Part shown: positions 1 to 10,493 of the stretch, in pieces | Position numbering within the stretch: the first letter of the stretch is position 1 | How the letters are laid out: every line of letters starts with the position of its first letter | Source of the DNA: Larix kaempferi | Lineage: Eukaryota; Streptophyta; Pinopsida; Pinales; Pinaceae | Reading direction: 5' to 3' | NCBI GenBank assembly: GCA_027924585.1 | Contig: BSBM01000150.1 | Span: 17,404,001-17,468,000 of the forward strand | DNA length: 64,000 nucleotides | Notes under the pieces: generated by a model | Told to the model about the DNA's origin: nothing | The model's input: only the letters and a program-made list of their open reading frames with translations | The model's database searches: none | Position numbers and translations under genes: made by a program

Positions 1-209
1 AAGAGAATAAGGACGAAAGAAACTAACAAATTCTCACCAGGGCAAAGAACAATCCATGAACGACCGGCACCATGGTCAGATACAGAGAAAATAAAATTAA
101 CATCCCATTGCCGAGTGATGTCAAAACGGATAACTAATAAACAAAAAATAAAACAGTCCCGGGCACAAAGGAAACCAGAAAAACAGCGGAGGTGGAAACG
201 GTGAAAAGT

Positions 210-1966
210 TCAACAAAAAGACCCAGACTCAACTTGAGCATTAGGGATCATACAAAAAATAAGAGCCATCCTCCGAAATGGCTCCATCCACCCAGTATTC
301 AAAAAATAACCGACCCTCCACCGCAAGGAGTGCCAACTGCGAGAGTGAATCCGCTTCCGAATTATGGGCCCGGAGAAAATGGTGAAAACAGGTCTCCTTA
401 AAATCTTGTAAGAGATAAGTATTCTTTCACATCCATGATGAGAGAGCAATGACGTCCAGTGAACCGATTCAATTGATCCAGTTAACAACAGCCCAGGAGT
501 CGCCAGTAGCATGATGAAGAGACAGGCATTTTAATTTGGCAAAATAGAGCAGTAACCACAGAGCACAAAGCTCCCCTTTAGTGTTTGTGCCCAGACCAAC
601 AAACCACCAAATGTTGTAATAACGGTGAACGTCCAATACAATACAGGCCCCCACCCCGCATTTACTAGCAACATCCTGCAATGCACCATCGAAGGTTCCA
701 TATGGACATGGGAAATTTGGTGGAGCCAATCTCCCAAAAGGATGAGCAGTTGGAAAAACCACATCCGAACCTGAAGCATCACAGCCGTATTCCCGAAAAG
801 CAGCAAAGGCCCTGCACATGATCCACCTAGGACGTGAAGCCTTATTTTAAAAAATAGCCACATTTATGGCTTTCCAAGACTCCCAGAAAACAAAACAAGC
901 AATGGTCACATAATATTTTTTTAAATTGAACTAGTGGAGCAAGCCATCCGATAAAGAAGACCCAAACCAAAGAGGAAATTCAGGTAATACCACCCTAATA
1001 TCCATCCAAATCTACGCAGTGAAGGAACATTGGGTAAACAGGTGCATATCCGATTCACCATCCGCTCGGCAAAGTGGGCAAATGTTGGGACCCAAAAAAC
1101 CACGTTTCTGGAGATTGCACTAGAACAAGAGTTTGTTGTCCAAAGCCAACCAAGTGAATAGCTTTATCTTCAATGGAATGGACCATTTCCAGATAGCCGA
1201 GTGCCACCATATACTCGAGCCACAAAATGGAAAGAAATTTTGGTAAGCCAAATGTGCAGTTACAACACCATTAATAGTATTCCTCGACCACATAAGCTCA
1301 TCCAGGACCGTCGATATTTGAATGTTGCCCGATGAAGTCCCAAAATATATTTATCCCATTCAGTTTTCCAACCATCAATAATACCAAGCTGAGAAGCGTT
1401 TAACCAGAGTTGAAAAGGAGCATCAGAGGGAGTATGAACCGCCACATGTCGTAGTGAATAGTAACCACCCTCATGTAGGAATGAAATCAACTTAGGAGAT
1501 AATACAAAAACAATTGGGCCTCCCATGATCGGGTCTTCTCCAAGATGGATAAAAATACCATTACCTGTCTTCCACGCGAACCATTCCAGGATAATCCCAA
1601 GAGCTGACAATAGATCGGCCCATATATTTGACACACCTTTAGTTTTCTGAGTACGTGCACAGAGCCACAATGGAACAGACACTCCATTTAGATATTTATC
1701 CCGAACCACATCCCCCCAAAGACCATCATTCTTGAGTGCCCTCCAAAGGCTCTTCACCAGTAGGGCAGACGAAAAATTATGTATATTTTTAATGGACCAA
1801 CTCCCCGCTTGATAAGGAGTATCCAATCTGGACCAAGCCACTAGATGCAATTTCCTCAGACCCAGTCCTGACCAAATAAAATTATGCAATTTCCTACTCA
1901 TTTCGGTCAAAATTAAAATAGGAACCTTGCTCATAGATAACCAATACACCCCAAATTTTGTAGAAC
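210..1966 (-). mobile_element. 5'-truncated LINE (plant L1-like) remnant: RT C-terminus, zf-RVT, RNase H
   Basis: Read on the minus strand, this is the 3' half of a non-LTR retrotransposon ORF2. The open frame 1949-1260 reads like the region after the reverse-transcriptase core (WSRLDTP, GSWSIKNI, ALLVKSLWRAL). Around 1140-1000 is a zinc-binding zf-RVT stretch (NICPLCRADGES, then HLFTQC). From about 819 to 469 is an RNase H-like domain (GTNTKGELCALW, then GDSWAVVNW). Frames change between these blocks and there are several stops, so the element is dead. The match to LINE sequence stops near 1966, which looks like 5' truncation; the 3' end and poly-A would lie left of position 1. L1 elements with a C-terminal RNase H are an established plant group. 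An alternative is a fragment of a related LINE clade. Confidence 0.8.
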
Positions 1967-3355
1967 CGATTTATTATAAGAAGACAAAACAATTTTAATA
2001 AACAAATATCACATCCAATCAAAAGTATTTAATTAAGTTTAAAAAATATTTTTTCCTTAAAGTTAATTTGTATTTAAAAAATTAAAATTATATAATTTTA
2101 AACAACAACTCAATTTTGTTGGAAAAACACTAAAAAGTCAAAACAACTTACTAAAGCCAAAACAACGTGACTAATATTCGAAAGCTATAAATATTCCCTC
2201 TAAAGTCAAAACAACTTGACTAATATTCGAAAAGTATATGCAGAACCTAATAAATATAATCAAAATTAAATAAAGAAACTTTAATAACCTTCAACAATTA
2301 CTTTTAAAATGTTTTTAATGCATAATGAAGAAATAAAAAAAATATATATATATATATGTATAATAACAGTACGGCGTTACAATAGTCAGAGGTAGGGACT
2401 CAAATGTCTCTTAAAGGTATAAAGGTGCAATCTTTTCTAGATATGTAAAGAGTACCATCCATACAGTACGAAATAATGAATATTGGTACCAGCAATATAG
2501 TGGACTAACATGGAGAACAACTCCACTTTTTGTTGTTATATTATTCGAACTCTAAAAAGGTTAAAAGGACACTTTCATTTTTAAATGTTATGAAACAAAT
2601 TAAATAATATTAAAATATATTTTAGGGTAGATTTCTTATAATCGTTTAATGGGCAATTTGGCATGATTTTTTTTTTAAATAACTTTTTTAATAGTTTTCA
2701 ACAAAACATATTAAATTAATTATTTTAAAATATTTAAAAATTTAAAAAACATATTACTATTTTATAATAATTGGTTGAAAATATTAAAATAATTAAATTA
2801 TGTTAGAAGATTATTTGTCACAAAATTTATATAATAAAAGATTATTTATCCTCTCTTTTTTCTTGCTTTTTTTCTCTATCCTCTTCAGATACTTTTTTTT
2901 CAATCATTTCTGCTTTTTTCTTTTGTTCCCTCCATCCTCTTCGTATACCTTTTTCTTTCATTACTTCTATTCTGCATTGTTTCTCTTTATCATTCTTCTA
3001 TCCTTTCCTATTTTAGTGAGTTTGATTTGAGTCTAGGTGTTTTTGTTTTTGGTTTTTAATCATTTATGTGTTTGTGTTTGTGTTTTCATAAATAGAAGAT
3101 ATGTTTACCGATATAATAGGTTTTTATATGGGAAATCTATGTAAAAAAATTTGTACTCAACATACGTTTCAGACTACATAGCTAAGTCCATCATCAAAAG
3201 AGAAGACAATTATCATCAAATTATGAGGCAGCATTAATCTATAAAAATTCATCATCTCAACAATCACACATAGGTCAGCTTGGAATATTTACAACTTCTG
3301 AAAACCAACTAATATGTTATCCATAATTATTTATGGTCGGTTTATTATTTTGCAG
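1967..3355. other. AT-rich intergenic DNA, no gene seen
   Basis: This stretch is strongly AT-rich, with homopolymer runs, a short TA tract near 2341-2358 and a T/C-rich segment at about 2840-3010. The 76-codon frame over the T/C-rich segment has the Phe/Leu/Ser bias expected of low-complexity DNA. I see no repeat boundary or conserved motif here. Confidence 0.6.
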
Positions 3356-4160
3356 GGTATGAATAAGAGGTTTTCAAGAAACTAAAAGAGATAGGTTGTT
3401 GATACCAATGTTATTTGGCCTCATGGAAAGGATAATCTGGATAGGTTCCTTATACACCTAAATAATCTTTCTAAGCATATTAAGTTTATAATGTAGATAC
3501 AAGAGAACAATTGCCTTTTGTTCTTGGATGTTCTCATCACAAAGAAAGTAGATGGTTCTCTTGCACATCATGTATATTGGAAGAAAACCCACACAAGTAA
3601 ATACTTCACGCTAACTCTCATCATCATCCTTCTCAGAAGCTCAATATATTGAAAATGCTTGCCATCAGAGCAGTTTGAATTGCCGATGGTGAGCATCTTG
3701 ATGAAGGGTTGAAACACCTATCAAAATTTCGTTAGAAAAATGGTTGCAAACTAACAGATATCAAGAAGGCTTGTAGGAAGGCACACGACACAATAATAAG
3801 AAACCTAGATAAGGAAGTAGAGAGAAAAAGAAAAATGATTCTCCCTTGTATACATGGGACAATTGATAAGATAACCGAGGTTCTGAGGAGGAAGCAAATC
3901 CATACTACTTTCTCCCCCCCAAACTCCTTAAGGAATATGCTTGATAAAATTAAGGAACCAATTGATCCGAAGATGATGAAAGGTGTTTACTCAATTCTTT
4001 GTTCTTGTGTTGAAGTGCACATTGGGGAGACCGGTTGCTCAGTAAAGGTTACGTTAAAAGAACACGACGCATACATCGCATATAGAAGGGACAAGAAATC
4101 GACGGTCGTTTAGCATTCTTGAAAAAAAACCATTATTTGTGTGTGGAAAATTATGTAAGA
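3356..4160 (+). mobile_element. Penelope-like retroelement remnant (RT C-terminus plus GIY-YIG endonuclease)
   Basis: The plus strand carries the 3' end of a Penelope-like element in pieces. Near 3400-3430 are the remains of the RT catalytic box, followed by DTNVIWPHGKDNLDRF in one frame. At about 3518-3560 the next piece reads FLDVLITKKVDGSLAHHVYW, then KKTHT. After a frameshift near 3600 the third reads HANSHHHPSQK. From 3655 onward one frame runs through IADGEHLDEGLKHL and KACRKAHDTI into the endonuclease domain. This order (RT thumb, linker, GIY-YIG) is typical of endonuclease-bearing Penelope elements. Stops and frameshifts show it is inactive. I see no terminal repeats, so the coordinates are those of the recognisable coding similarity only. 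Confidence 0.82.
3655..4160 (+). pseudogene. GIY-YIG endonuclease domain of the Penelope element, degenerate
   Basis: In a single frame from 3655 the protein passes two stops, one after LAIRAV and one after LSKFR. It is then open at 3835-4113: FSPPNSLRNMLDK, IDPKMMKGVYSILCSC, then HIGETGCSVKVTLKEHDAYI. The Cys-X-Cys pair and the GVY...HIGETG spacing are the hallmark of the Penelope GIY-YIG nuclease. Compared with the usual pattern, the tyrosine of YIG is His and the arginine expected after TG is Cys, so two core residues are lost. After the stop at 4111-4113 the frame continues as a recognisable HS..KTIICV tail, so this stop is also a mutation. The domain would nick target DNA for insertion of the retroelement. 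The family call is firm from the motifs; inactivity is inferred from the lesions. Confidence 0.82.
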
Positions 4161-4826
4161 AAATTATATAAAATGTTTTCCCTAAAATATTATATTACAA
4201 ATAAAATTTATATAATATATATAAAAGATCAATCTGTAACCAAAATTAAGGTCCTCAACAAGTACTAATATATATAATGTGGAACCCTTACACAAATCTA
4301 TCCAACTTTTTACGCCACTTTTCTCAAATTTGTTTTTGTTGAATCAAGAAATTGGACTTACATCTCTTTTCTCAAATTTGTTTTTGTTGAATCCAGAAAT
4401 TGGACACCTTGATCCCATCGTTCTAGTTGCCAACTTTTCAAGAGTTGATCCCTCCAAAGGAACTTGAGTTATGCCACTTTAAGTAGCCATGGAACAACTC
4501 TTATCTTTGTTTTTATGGAGAGAGTGCTGGGCCACACAAAGTTTTGGGATAAAGTTTTGCGAAGTTTTGGTGTGAACAGGGCCAAGGCGAAGTGATCCAA
4601 CAAAGAACAGTCAACTCTGACGTAGCGGTCGAGAATCTAGGAAATTGGGCATTTTGACTATGTCTAGGGCAGAGTTAAGTAAGTTAGTTAGGAATTTTTT
4701 CCACTTACACTTATGAGTAGAGTAGTTGAGTAGTGGAGTAGTGGGAGCGGGGCAGGTTGTATGCGCCCTATAAATATGTAAAGGGTTGGTATTTTTGAGG
4801 TTGTTAGTAAGGGTGTGTGCAAGAAG
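4161..4826. other. Unassigned DNA left of the large transposon
   Basis: Two near-identical 55-bp stretches at about 4320-4405 (TTTCTCAAATTTGTTTTTGT twice) form a short tandem duplication. A TATA-like CTATAAATATG lies at about 4769-4779, about 50 bp before the candidate transposon terminus; it could belong to an old LTR. No coding similarity is seen. Confidence 0.5.
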
Positions 4827-4849
4827 ATGAGGGTCACTTTAGATGCAAT
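4827..4849 (+). repeat. Candidate left terminal inverted repeat
   Basis: The sequence ATGAGGGTCACTTT followed directly by AGATGCAAT recurs inverted at 18361-18392. There the two blocks are in the same order but separated by nine extra bases (TGGTGCGTT). A 14-base match alone could be chance in 64 kb. The second block in the right order, and the array-bearing interior, make a terminal role plausible. Confidence 0.5.
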
Positions 4850-4966
4850 GCTACTTTTTCAAAACTCATTCCTGATACATAAAAACATAACGCGTTTCTG
4901 ATATTTAGCACCTGCCATGGTAAGACCTGAGCCTAACATGTCACTGGACATGTAGGATAGGTAACC

Positions 4967-5018
4967 ATAACGCATACGCGTTATAGAACTACAAAACGCG
5001 TACGCGTTATTGAAATCT
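4967..5018 (-). repeat. 26-bp palindromic-core array, left copy (2 units plus a stray core)
   Basis: Two units start at 4967 and 4993, exactly 26 bp apart. Each has an 18-bp near-palindromic core (ATAACGCATACGCGTTAT; AAAACGCGTACGCGTTAT) followed by an 8-bp spacer (AGAACTAC; TGAAATCT). A further partial core, ATAACGCGTT, is at 4887-4896. The spacer AGAACTAC matches the reverse complement of the GTAGTTAT spacer in the right array, so this copy is inverted relative to it. CpG-rich palindromes are striking against the AT-rich surroundings. Confidence 0.85.
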
Positions 5019-5029
5019 AAAATCAATTT

Positions 5030-5192
5030 AAAAACACAATCCCGACCACCCCCAACCACCCACGGCGCTCTTCTCGCATCAGAAACACGAAATAAAGGTT
5101 GAACGAGGACGGTTTGTGTGCTCTGAAGTATCGGTGGAGATCGATTTAGCTGGAGGGGAGGCAAATTCACCAGTGGATTGTCATCTAATCCG
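5030..5192 (+). other. Putative 5' untranslated exon of the plus-strand transposon gene
   Basis: A GC-richer segment just inside the left 26-bp array ends at a good splice donor (CCG|GTAATTC at 5192/5193). The next strong acceptor on this strand in front of a long open frame is TTTATTGCAG at 7921-7930, eight bases before the ATG at 7939. This gives a leader exon plus a 2.7-kb intron, into which the hAT element inserted. It rests only on splice-site appearance and position. Confidence 0.35.
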
Positions 5193-5441
5193 GTAATTCA
5201 TTCACCCATACCATTTTTTTGTCATTTCTTAACCTAAATTACTATTTTTTTATTGTTTAAAACAACCTAGTTTTGTAATATTGATAAAATTGGGAATAAC
5301 CCAATCTCTAATTAAATTCACATCTCCCTCAACCAAGATGAGTGAATAATTAAAATGAATCCCTTTTCAAAAACTCAAAAATTCATAATCCAACCAAAAA
5401 TTGAAAAAAATAGAACTCTCCCCTTTCTACAATGTATCCAT

Positions 5442-6947
5442 CTAAGTCACCTGACACGAGGACACGGGACACGAGTGTCCCCATGGGACACGGTGACCCC
5501 TGGAATTAGGACATGTTTTATATACATATATATATTTTTAAAATATATTAAAATTTAAAAATATAGACATATAGATCCAATAAAATTTAACATTTACAAT
5601 TACAAATATTCAATAGAAATTACATTTACAATTACAAATATGAAATATTCAATAGAAATTAGATCATTCACAAATCACAACACATTTGTCATTCACAATC
5701 ACAAATCACAACGAGACATTGAGACACATAGATGCATGTTAGAGACTCGGAACCATATTTCTCATTAAGTCATCAAAATCAAAATGTATTACATAAATGT
5801 CGGAATGCCATTGGGCACTGGCAAATGCCAAATAGACTAATAGTATAATAGTCTAATAGTAAATACAAAAAAGGAGTGGATCAAGATGGAAGAATCCCAT
5901 CTGTTAATGACTCAATAGTCCTCCATGCCTGAATCAACAAACTCATCATTGCCCTGATCCTCCTCCTCCTCCTCCTCCTCTCTGCCAATCTGACTAACTG
6001 CATCTGCTGGTGTGGAGGATGACCCCTCCATATGATCACCCTCATCAAAAGTGACCGGCTCTAGCATTGGATCATTAAGATCCATGTTGGCTAATGCCAA
6101 CTCAGTACTGCTGTCCAAACCCATCTCATCAGGAAAGACATCCCACATCCGTGTCTTTCCCTTCGCCCACTCCTCCCTCTTCCTGTAAATAAGACGAAGG
6201 TTGGAGTGCACATACACCATCGTCTCTACCCTGGACTGCTCAAGCCTGCTCTTCTTCACACTGTACAAGTTCCCATATGTGCTCCAATTCCTCTCACAAC
6301 AAGAGGATGAAGTAACTTGAGAGAGGACCCTCAAGGATATATTTTTTAGAAGAGGGCATGTTGCCCCATGAGTTGTCCACCAAACAAGGGGTTTCTTAAC
6401 CCCCATGTCTCTAACCACCTCATATCCTCCAAATCTCCCAGTGCCACTAGAAAACTCATAAAATTCCTCCTCCACCACCTCAAGGTGGTCTCTATCCTGA
6501 AGTAGCCGTCTAAATGCTATCTTCCTCCCCTCTGAGATCTCTCCATCCATGTGAGGAGGGACTCTGGATGAGGGCCTCGACCCACCACTGAGCCAATCCT
6601 AAGCGTAGAACCTGGGGTTCAATGAGTGGACCAAGCAATGCAAAGGTGTGCAATTCTTATCCCACCTAGAGATAAGAATGCCCTGTATGATGGACCATAA
6701 GTTCTCTGCCGATGTCTCATACTCAACACACTCATTCTCCATAACAATGGTCCTCATGGACTCAATCATGGAATCCCACCCCTCATAAACATATCCTAGG
6801 ATGGGCTGGTCCGTGTCTGCAAACCGCAACAAAGAAAGGATTGGTTCCATGATCTTGATGCTAAGGACTACCCTATCCCACCAACCATCATCTAAAACCG
6901 TGTCCCACGTGACACAGGGACCCTGTTGGACGTGTCCGGTTACTTAG
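5442..6947 (-). mobile_element. hAT-family DNA transposon, 1.5-kb internally deleted copy
   Basis: A perfect 8-bp target duplication GTATCCAT flanks the element (5434-5441 and 6948-6955). Its termini are inverted repeats: CTAAGTCACCTGACACG at the left, and CTAAGTAACCGGACACG on the reverse strand at the right (15 of 17 match). Subterminal DNA at both ends contains repeated GGACACGGGACACG-like motifs. Only the C-terminal part of a hAT transposase remains (6850-5912, minus). The element is therefore non-autonomous. An 8-bp duplication and the dimerisation-domain remnant both fit hAT. It lies inside the presumed 5' intron of the plus-strand transposon gene. Confidence 0.92.
5912..6850 (-). pseudogene. 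hAT transposase, C-terminal fragment
   Basis: One minus-strand frame runs from 6850 to 5912 with a single stop at 6599-6601, after the residues LVHSLNPRFYA. It starts with MEPILSLLRFADTDQP and then GWDSMIESMRTIV. Downstream comes the hAT dimerisation region: PLVWWTTHGATCPLLK, VLSQVTSSSCCERNWSTY, and the trailing SRVETMVYVHSNLRLIYR. The protein ends in an acidic tail with a run of Glu (REEEEEEEDQGNDEF). The N-terminal BED zinc finger and the first catalytic Asp are absent, so it cannot be an active transposase. It could still encode a dimerisation-competent peptide if the one stop were absent in other copies. The family call is confident from the WW...SSCCERNWS pattern. Confidence 0.88.
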
Positions 6948-6955
6948 GTATCCAT

Positions 6956-7930
6956 CCACATGAAGCCCAAATTTCCAACCCTCAAAGGCCATTTCCCATG
7001 ATACTAATTAAATAATTTTCTTTGGTAATGGCCATAACAAGATGAAATGCATACACAAGCGTGAATAGAAAAAATGCAAAAAAAATTAGTAACTTGGTTT
7101 CTCAAAATTTCATCACAATCATTTGTCCATGAACATAATCAAAATTTCATCAGAAGTGTATGTAGCTATACATGCCTCTTAGTTAAGCACCCTTGACTAA
7201 ATGCCAAAACACATTAACAAAGTGTCTCTCGGGCCTGCCCTATCCACACCCTCGATCAATCTACTCAACGCTCAGGGACCGTCGATTCAACTGAAAGACT
7301 TCATATAGAAAATCATTATGTTTTTTATTTAACTTTCTGAACTTACCATACAATGTAAAGATCGATTTTGTAGAGAGAAATTGTCTCTGTTTTGAGAAGT
7401 TGACATTGTTGTTATTGCCATTCTAGTCACAATCTCTAGTTGATTATTCAACATCTTAATCATTGATAGTCATCTCAAGTACATATGTAATCATATTGGC
7501 AAGACAAACTCATACATATCCATTTCATTCCATGCCACTTTGTCCTCCCCTCCAACCACAAGGCGTAATATGTTGAAATCAATAAATTTAATGTTAGCTT
7601 ATGAAGTTGATGGAATTATTGTTTTCTGCAATGGACGTAAAGGCCAAAACATGTCAAAATAACACTCCTAAATTCTAAGAAGTTTAAACCCAAGTTTGCA
7701 TGGAAAAGTCACCAATGAGGGTTAAGAAGTGCCTTAACTTCTAGAAAGAAGTTGAACGAAACTTACTTTTTAATTGTTAAATGTTTAATTTTAAGTTTTA
7801 AATGTATGTAAGTGAATGCCATTAAATTGCTTACTTGAGTTTGATTTAATACATTTTCAATTTTGAAGAGACGTCATTATATACCATGTATATGTTTCTA
7901 ATGATTTTCGTATTGATGTCTTTATTGCAG
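6956..7930 (+). other. Remainder of presumed 5' intron
   Basis: No coding similarity or repeat boundary is seen. The sequence is AT-rich and ends in a T-rich tract and TTTATTGCAG at 7921-7930, a good acceptor for the exon carrying the ATG at 7939. Confidence 0.4.
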
Positions 7931-7938
7931 TTGCGGCT

Positions 7939-9991
7939 ATGGACACCAATGTCGAGATACTGATTGAGCTTGCCCACTTGAGGGGCATTAGTGCAGCTTT
8001 TAGTGGTGGTGACAGGATTCGCCGCTTGCTTGCATCAACCTTGGATGCAATTGTTGACACCATTTCACAGTCTAGCAATGTACTATATGATATTACATCA
8101 TATAGAGAAAGAAAAAGACAACAATATGCTCATGGGCTAGACTACAATGCAATAAAAAAGTTGAAAATATCCAAAGAGATCATATTTGCATTGTTTAGGG
8201 ACCCTTGGGCAAGGGAAATCCCAAATGCAAATAGGCTTCATATCTCCATTGAGTGGTGCACGTTTCAACCATTTGTTGATAACTGGATGGACAGATGGTA
8301 CATGGTTTTTGATATGCCACCACACAACAACAGGGAAATTTCCTTGTATTTCCTTCGAAAGATGTACGCAGAGTTCGTGTTACATAAACACGTAAACTAT
8401 TTTGACATCTTGCAGTTTTAGGGGATCGGTGGGGGGATGCCCCAAAACTGACCCAATGCGAGGCTTCGAGACCAGGATCGCCCTATCCCTACACCTCGCA
8501 GGCAGTTGCTTGGGCCAGATGTCCCACCTACACATCGTATTATTCCACATACACGGGATGCATTTTTGAGTTTGGCATGGGCGGTTGTTCGCCATGGCAC
8601 TATGGTTCAACATATGGGTGTGGAAGGGACATTTGTCCCTGGTGTGGTACATACACCAGCTCATCACCATGCAGGACCATCAGGACCATCCACTAGTGCG
8701 GGACCATCGACACATCCCCATCCTAGTACTGATCCTCATGAGTGCACATCATGTGGTCGTCCCTACTATGGTCTTGCCTTAGATGTTTCCTTCAGTGGGT
8801 TTTTGAGAGAGGTATGTTGATGGTTAATTGTAATAAATTCTTCATTTATTTTCGTCTTTGTACACATATATATAGTTTGAGCTAGTATATTAATTTTGTG
8901 AACTTACAGTTGATGCTTTATGCCAGTAGTGACGCCCCAGAGCCAGATGTTCCAGACTCTACAGGGGGGCATGATGCTACCCATTTGGTAGGCCCATCTT
9001 ATATAGCACCTATTGCCGTATCTCACACCGAGGTAAACATTTTAAAATTTCAGTTTTTTAATACTTGTTAATTTGTTAATTTCCACATACTTTACATTTT
9101 AGTTCACTAATGCTATCTACGGTCTAATATTTACAATTATTAAACTTGCAGATGGCAGATCCTTCACTGGGGCAAGGTAATGTGGAGGTAGCACCCATGG
9201 TCGTACCGTCCCATGAAACATCTGGGCTCCAGGTAAACAATTAAAAATGACATTTTTTAAATACATGTTTGTTTGTTGAATCATACATGACTAACTACAT
9301 GAACACTTGCTGACTTTAGGCACCATGCGAGACATCTGGACCATTGCCTGGATTTGTATCTCCCTCCAGGCCATTCGTGAACAAGGGTCGTGTGTATGTG
9401 AGGCATTCTACTCCTAGAAAGACTCTAGCTTCCCACGACCATGGGCTTACTCACACCATGGTAATGTATATCCTTCGATGATATTTGTTGTTTAACTTGA
9501 AATCCAGTGCATAAATCATTTTTGTTAATGTTTGAATTGCATGTTTACTGCATCAGGAACCCGAGTTGTCTACTAAAAACCTCGCATTCATGGTTGATGC
9601 AACAGTCAGTGCCGCATCTGCAATGGCAACTGATCACACACAGGTATGTAACTATTTCAACATTATCTTTACATAGTTTATTATTGTTGTCTATTGTTTA
9701 TTCATGCATTTCTAACTATTTCAACAGTTTTTCATTGTAGCCACCACTAGTAGGAGCAGTTCCTGGCCCCCCTGGTTCGACCATCCTGGATCTTCAACCA
9801 ATGGCTCCATCTGCTACACAAGCAACGCAATCTCCTTTGTCAGTTGAGGTGAGATGTCCTTTAGTGACCAAGTGTTTCATGCACCAGTTGATAATTGTTG
9901 AGCTAATGTATTAGTGTACATAGTTAGTTGAATTTAACAATTGATATTTAATTTGTAGGATCCAGAGACGCACACTAATGGTCTCCATTAG
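7939..9991 (+). CDS. Spliced gene of unknown function carried by the candidate transposon
   Basis: Eight exons join into one open frame of about 443 codons: 7939-8391, 8506-8811, 8910-9032, 9152-9232, 9320-9460, 9557-9643, 9741-9848 and 9959-9991 (stop TAG). All seven introns are GT-AG, about 90-120 nt long, and all are phase 0; donors are GTAAAC (three), GTATGT (two), GTAATG and GTGAGA. The first exon encodes a globular-looking 151-residue part (FSGGDRIRRLLASTLDAIVD; YLRKMYAEFVLHKH is preceded by ISL). The second has a His/Pro/Ser-rich stretch and ECTSCGRPYYGL with a CxxC pair. The rest is Pro/Ser/Thr-rich and probably disordered. I do not recognise the family. It converges on the transposase, so an accessory transposition role or a captured host gene are both possible. 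The first intron is least certain; reading through it meets stops at 8419 and 8452. Confidence 0.6.
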
Positions 9992-10493
9992 TCTCTCATG
10001 CTCTGTATCTGGTAAGAAGTAGCGTACCTTTGATGTATTTCGACTAGGCATTGTTCGTACCTGGAGGTTTGTGCCAATGATTAAGTTGGTAAAGTGATAC
10101 ACACTTGCACCTGGTTTGTAATCCCTGTAAGCATATCCACCCTTATTTCTTGCATTGTTGTCCTATGTCAAGTATTCACCTTTAACAACCATAGACCCAG
10201 TTGGAAAGTGGTTGTTTTCATCGTCATTCATGGACATAATGAGGGTTTGCTTTCCATCTATACAGTGTGCCAACCATTAATCATCACCCCGTTCAGTATC
10301 TTTTGAGGCAACCAATGCGTATATGTGCCCTGCATTATATGATTGTAGGTATATGATCAAAATATTTTTCGTGCGATACAAGGCCATTAATGTGCATTTG
10401 AAGACTACGTAAACAAACAAAAATGTTAAGGAAATGCATCATACCGGGTTGTACAAGGTCTGAGACATGATCAAAATCTGCAGAAATAGATGA
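9992..10493. other. Intergenic space between the two convergent transposon genes
   Basis: About 500 bp separates the stop of the plus-strand gene from the last codon of the minus-strand transposase. It would hold both 3' untranslated ends. I see no repeat or conserved motif. Confidence 0.4.

Noticed and set aside
2800-3030. Hydrophobic 76-codon frame resembling a membrane protein
   Set aside because: Phe/Leu/Ser bias follows from T/C-rich low-complexity DNA; no start context or homologue.
8422-8680. Alternative frame after TTTTAG with GDRWGDAPKLTQCEASRP
   Set aside because: It stops at about 8695 and lacks phase-compatible splicing to the downstream exons, whereas the 8392-8505 intron joins all exons in phase 0.
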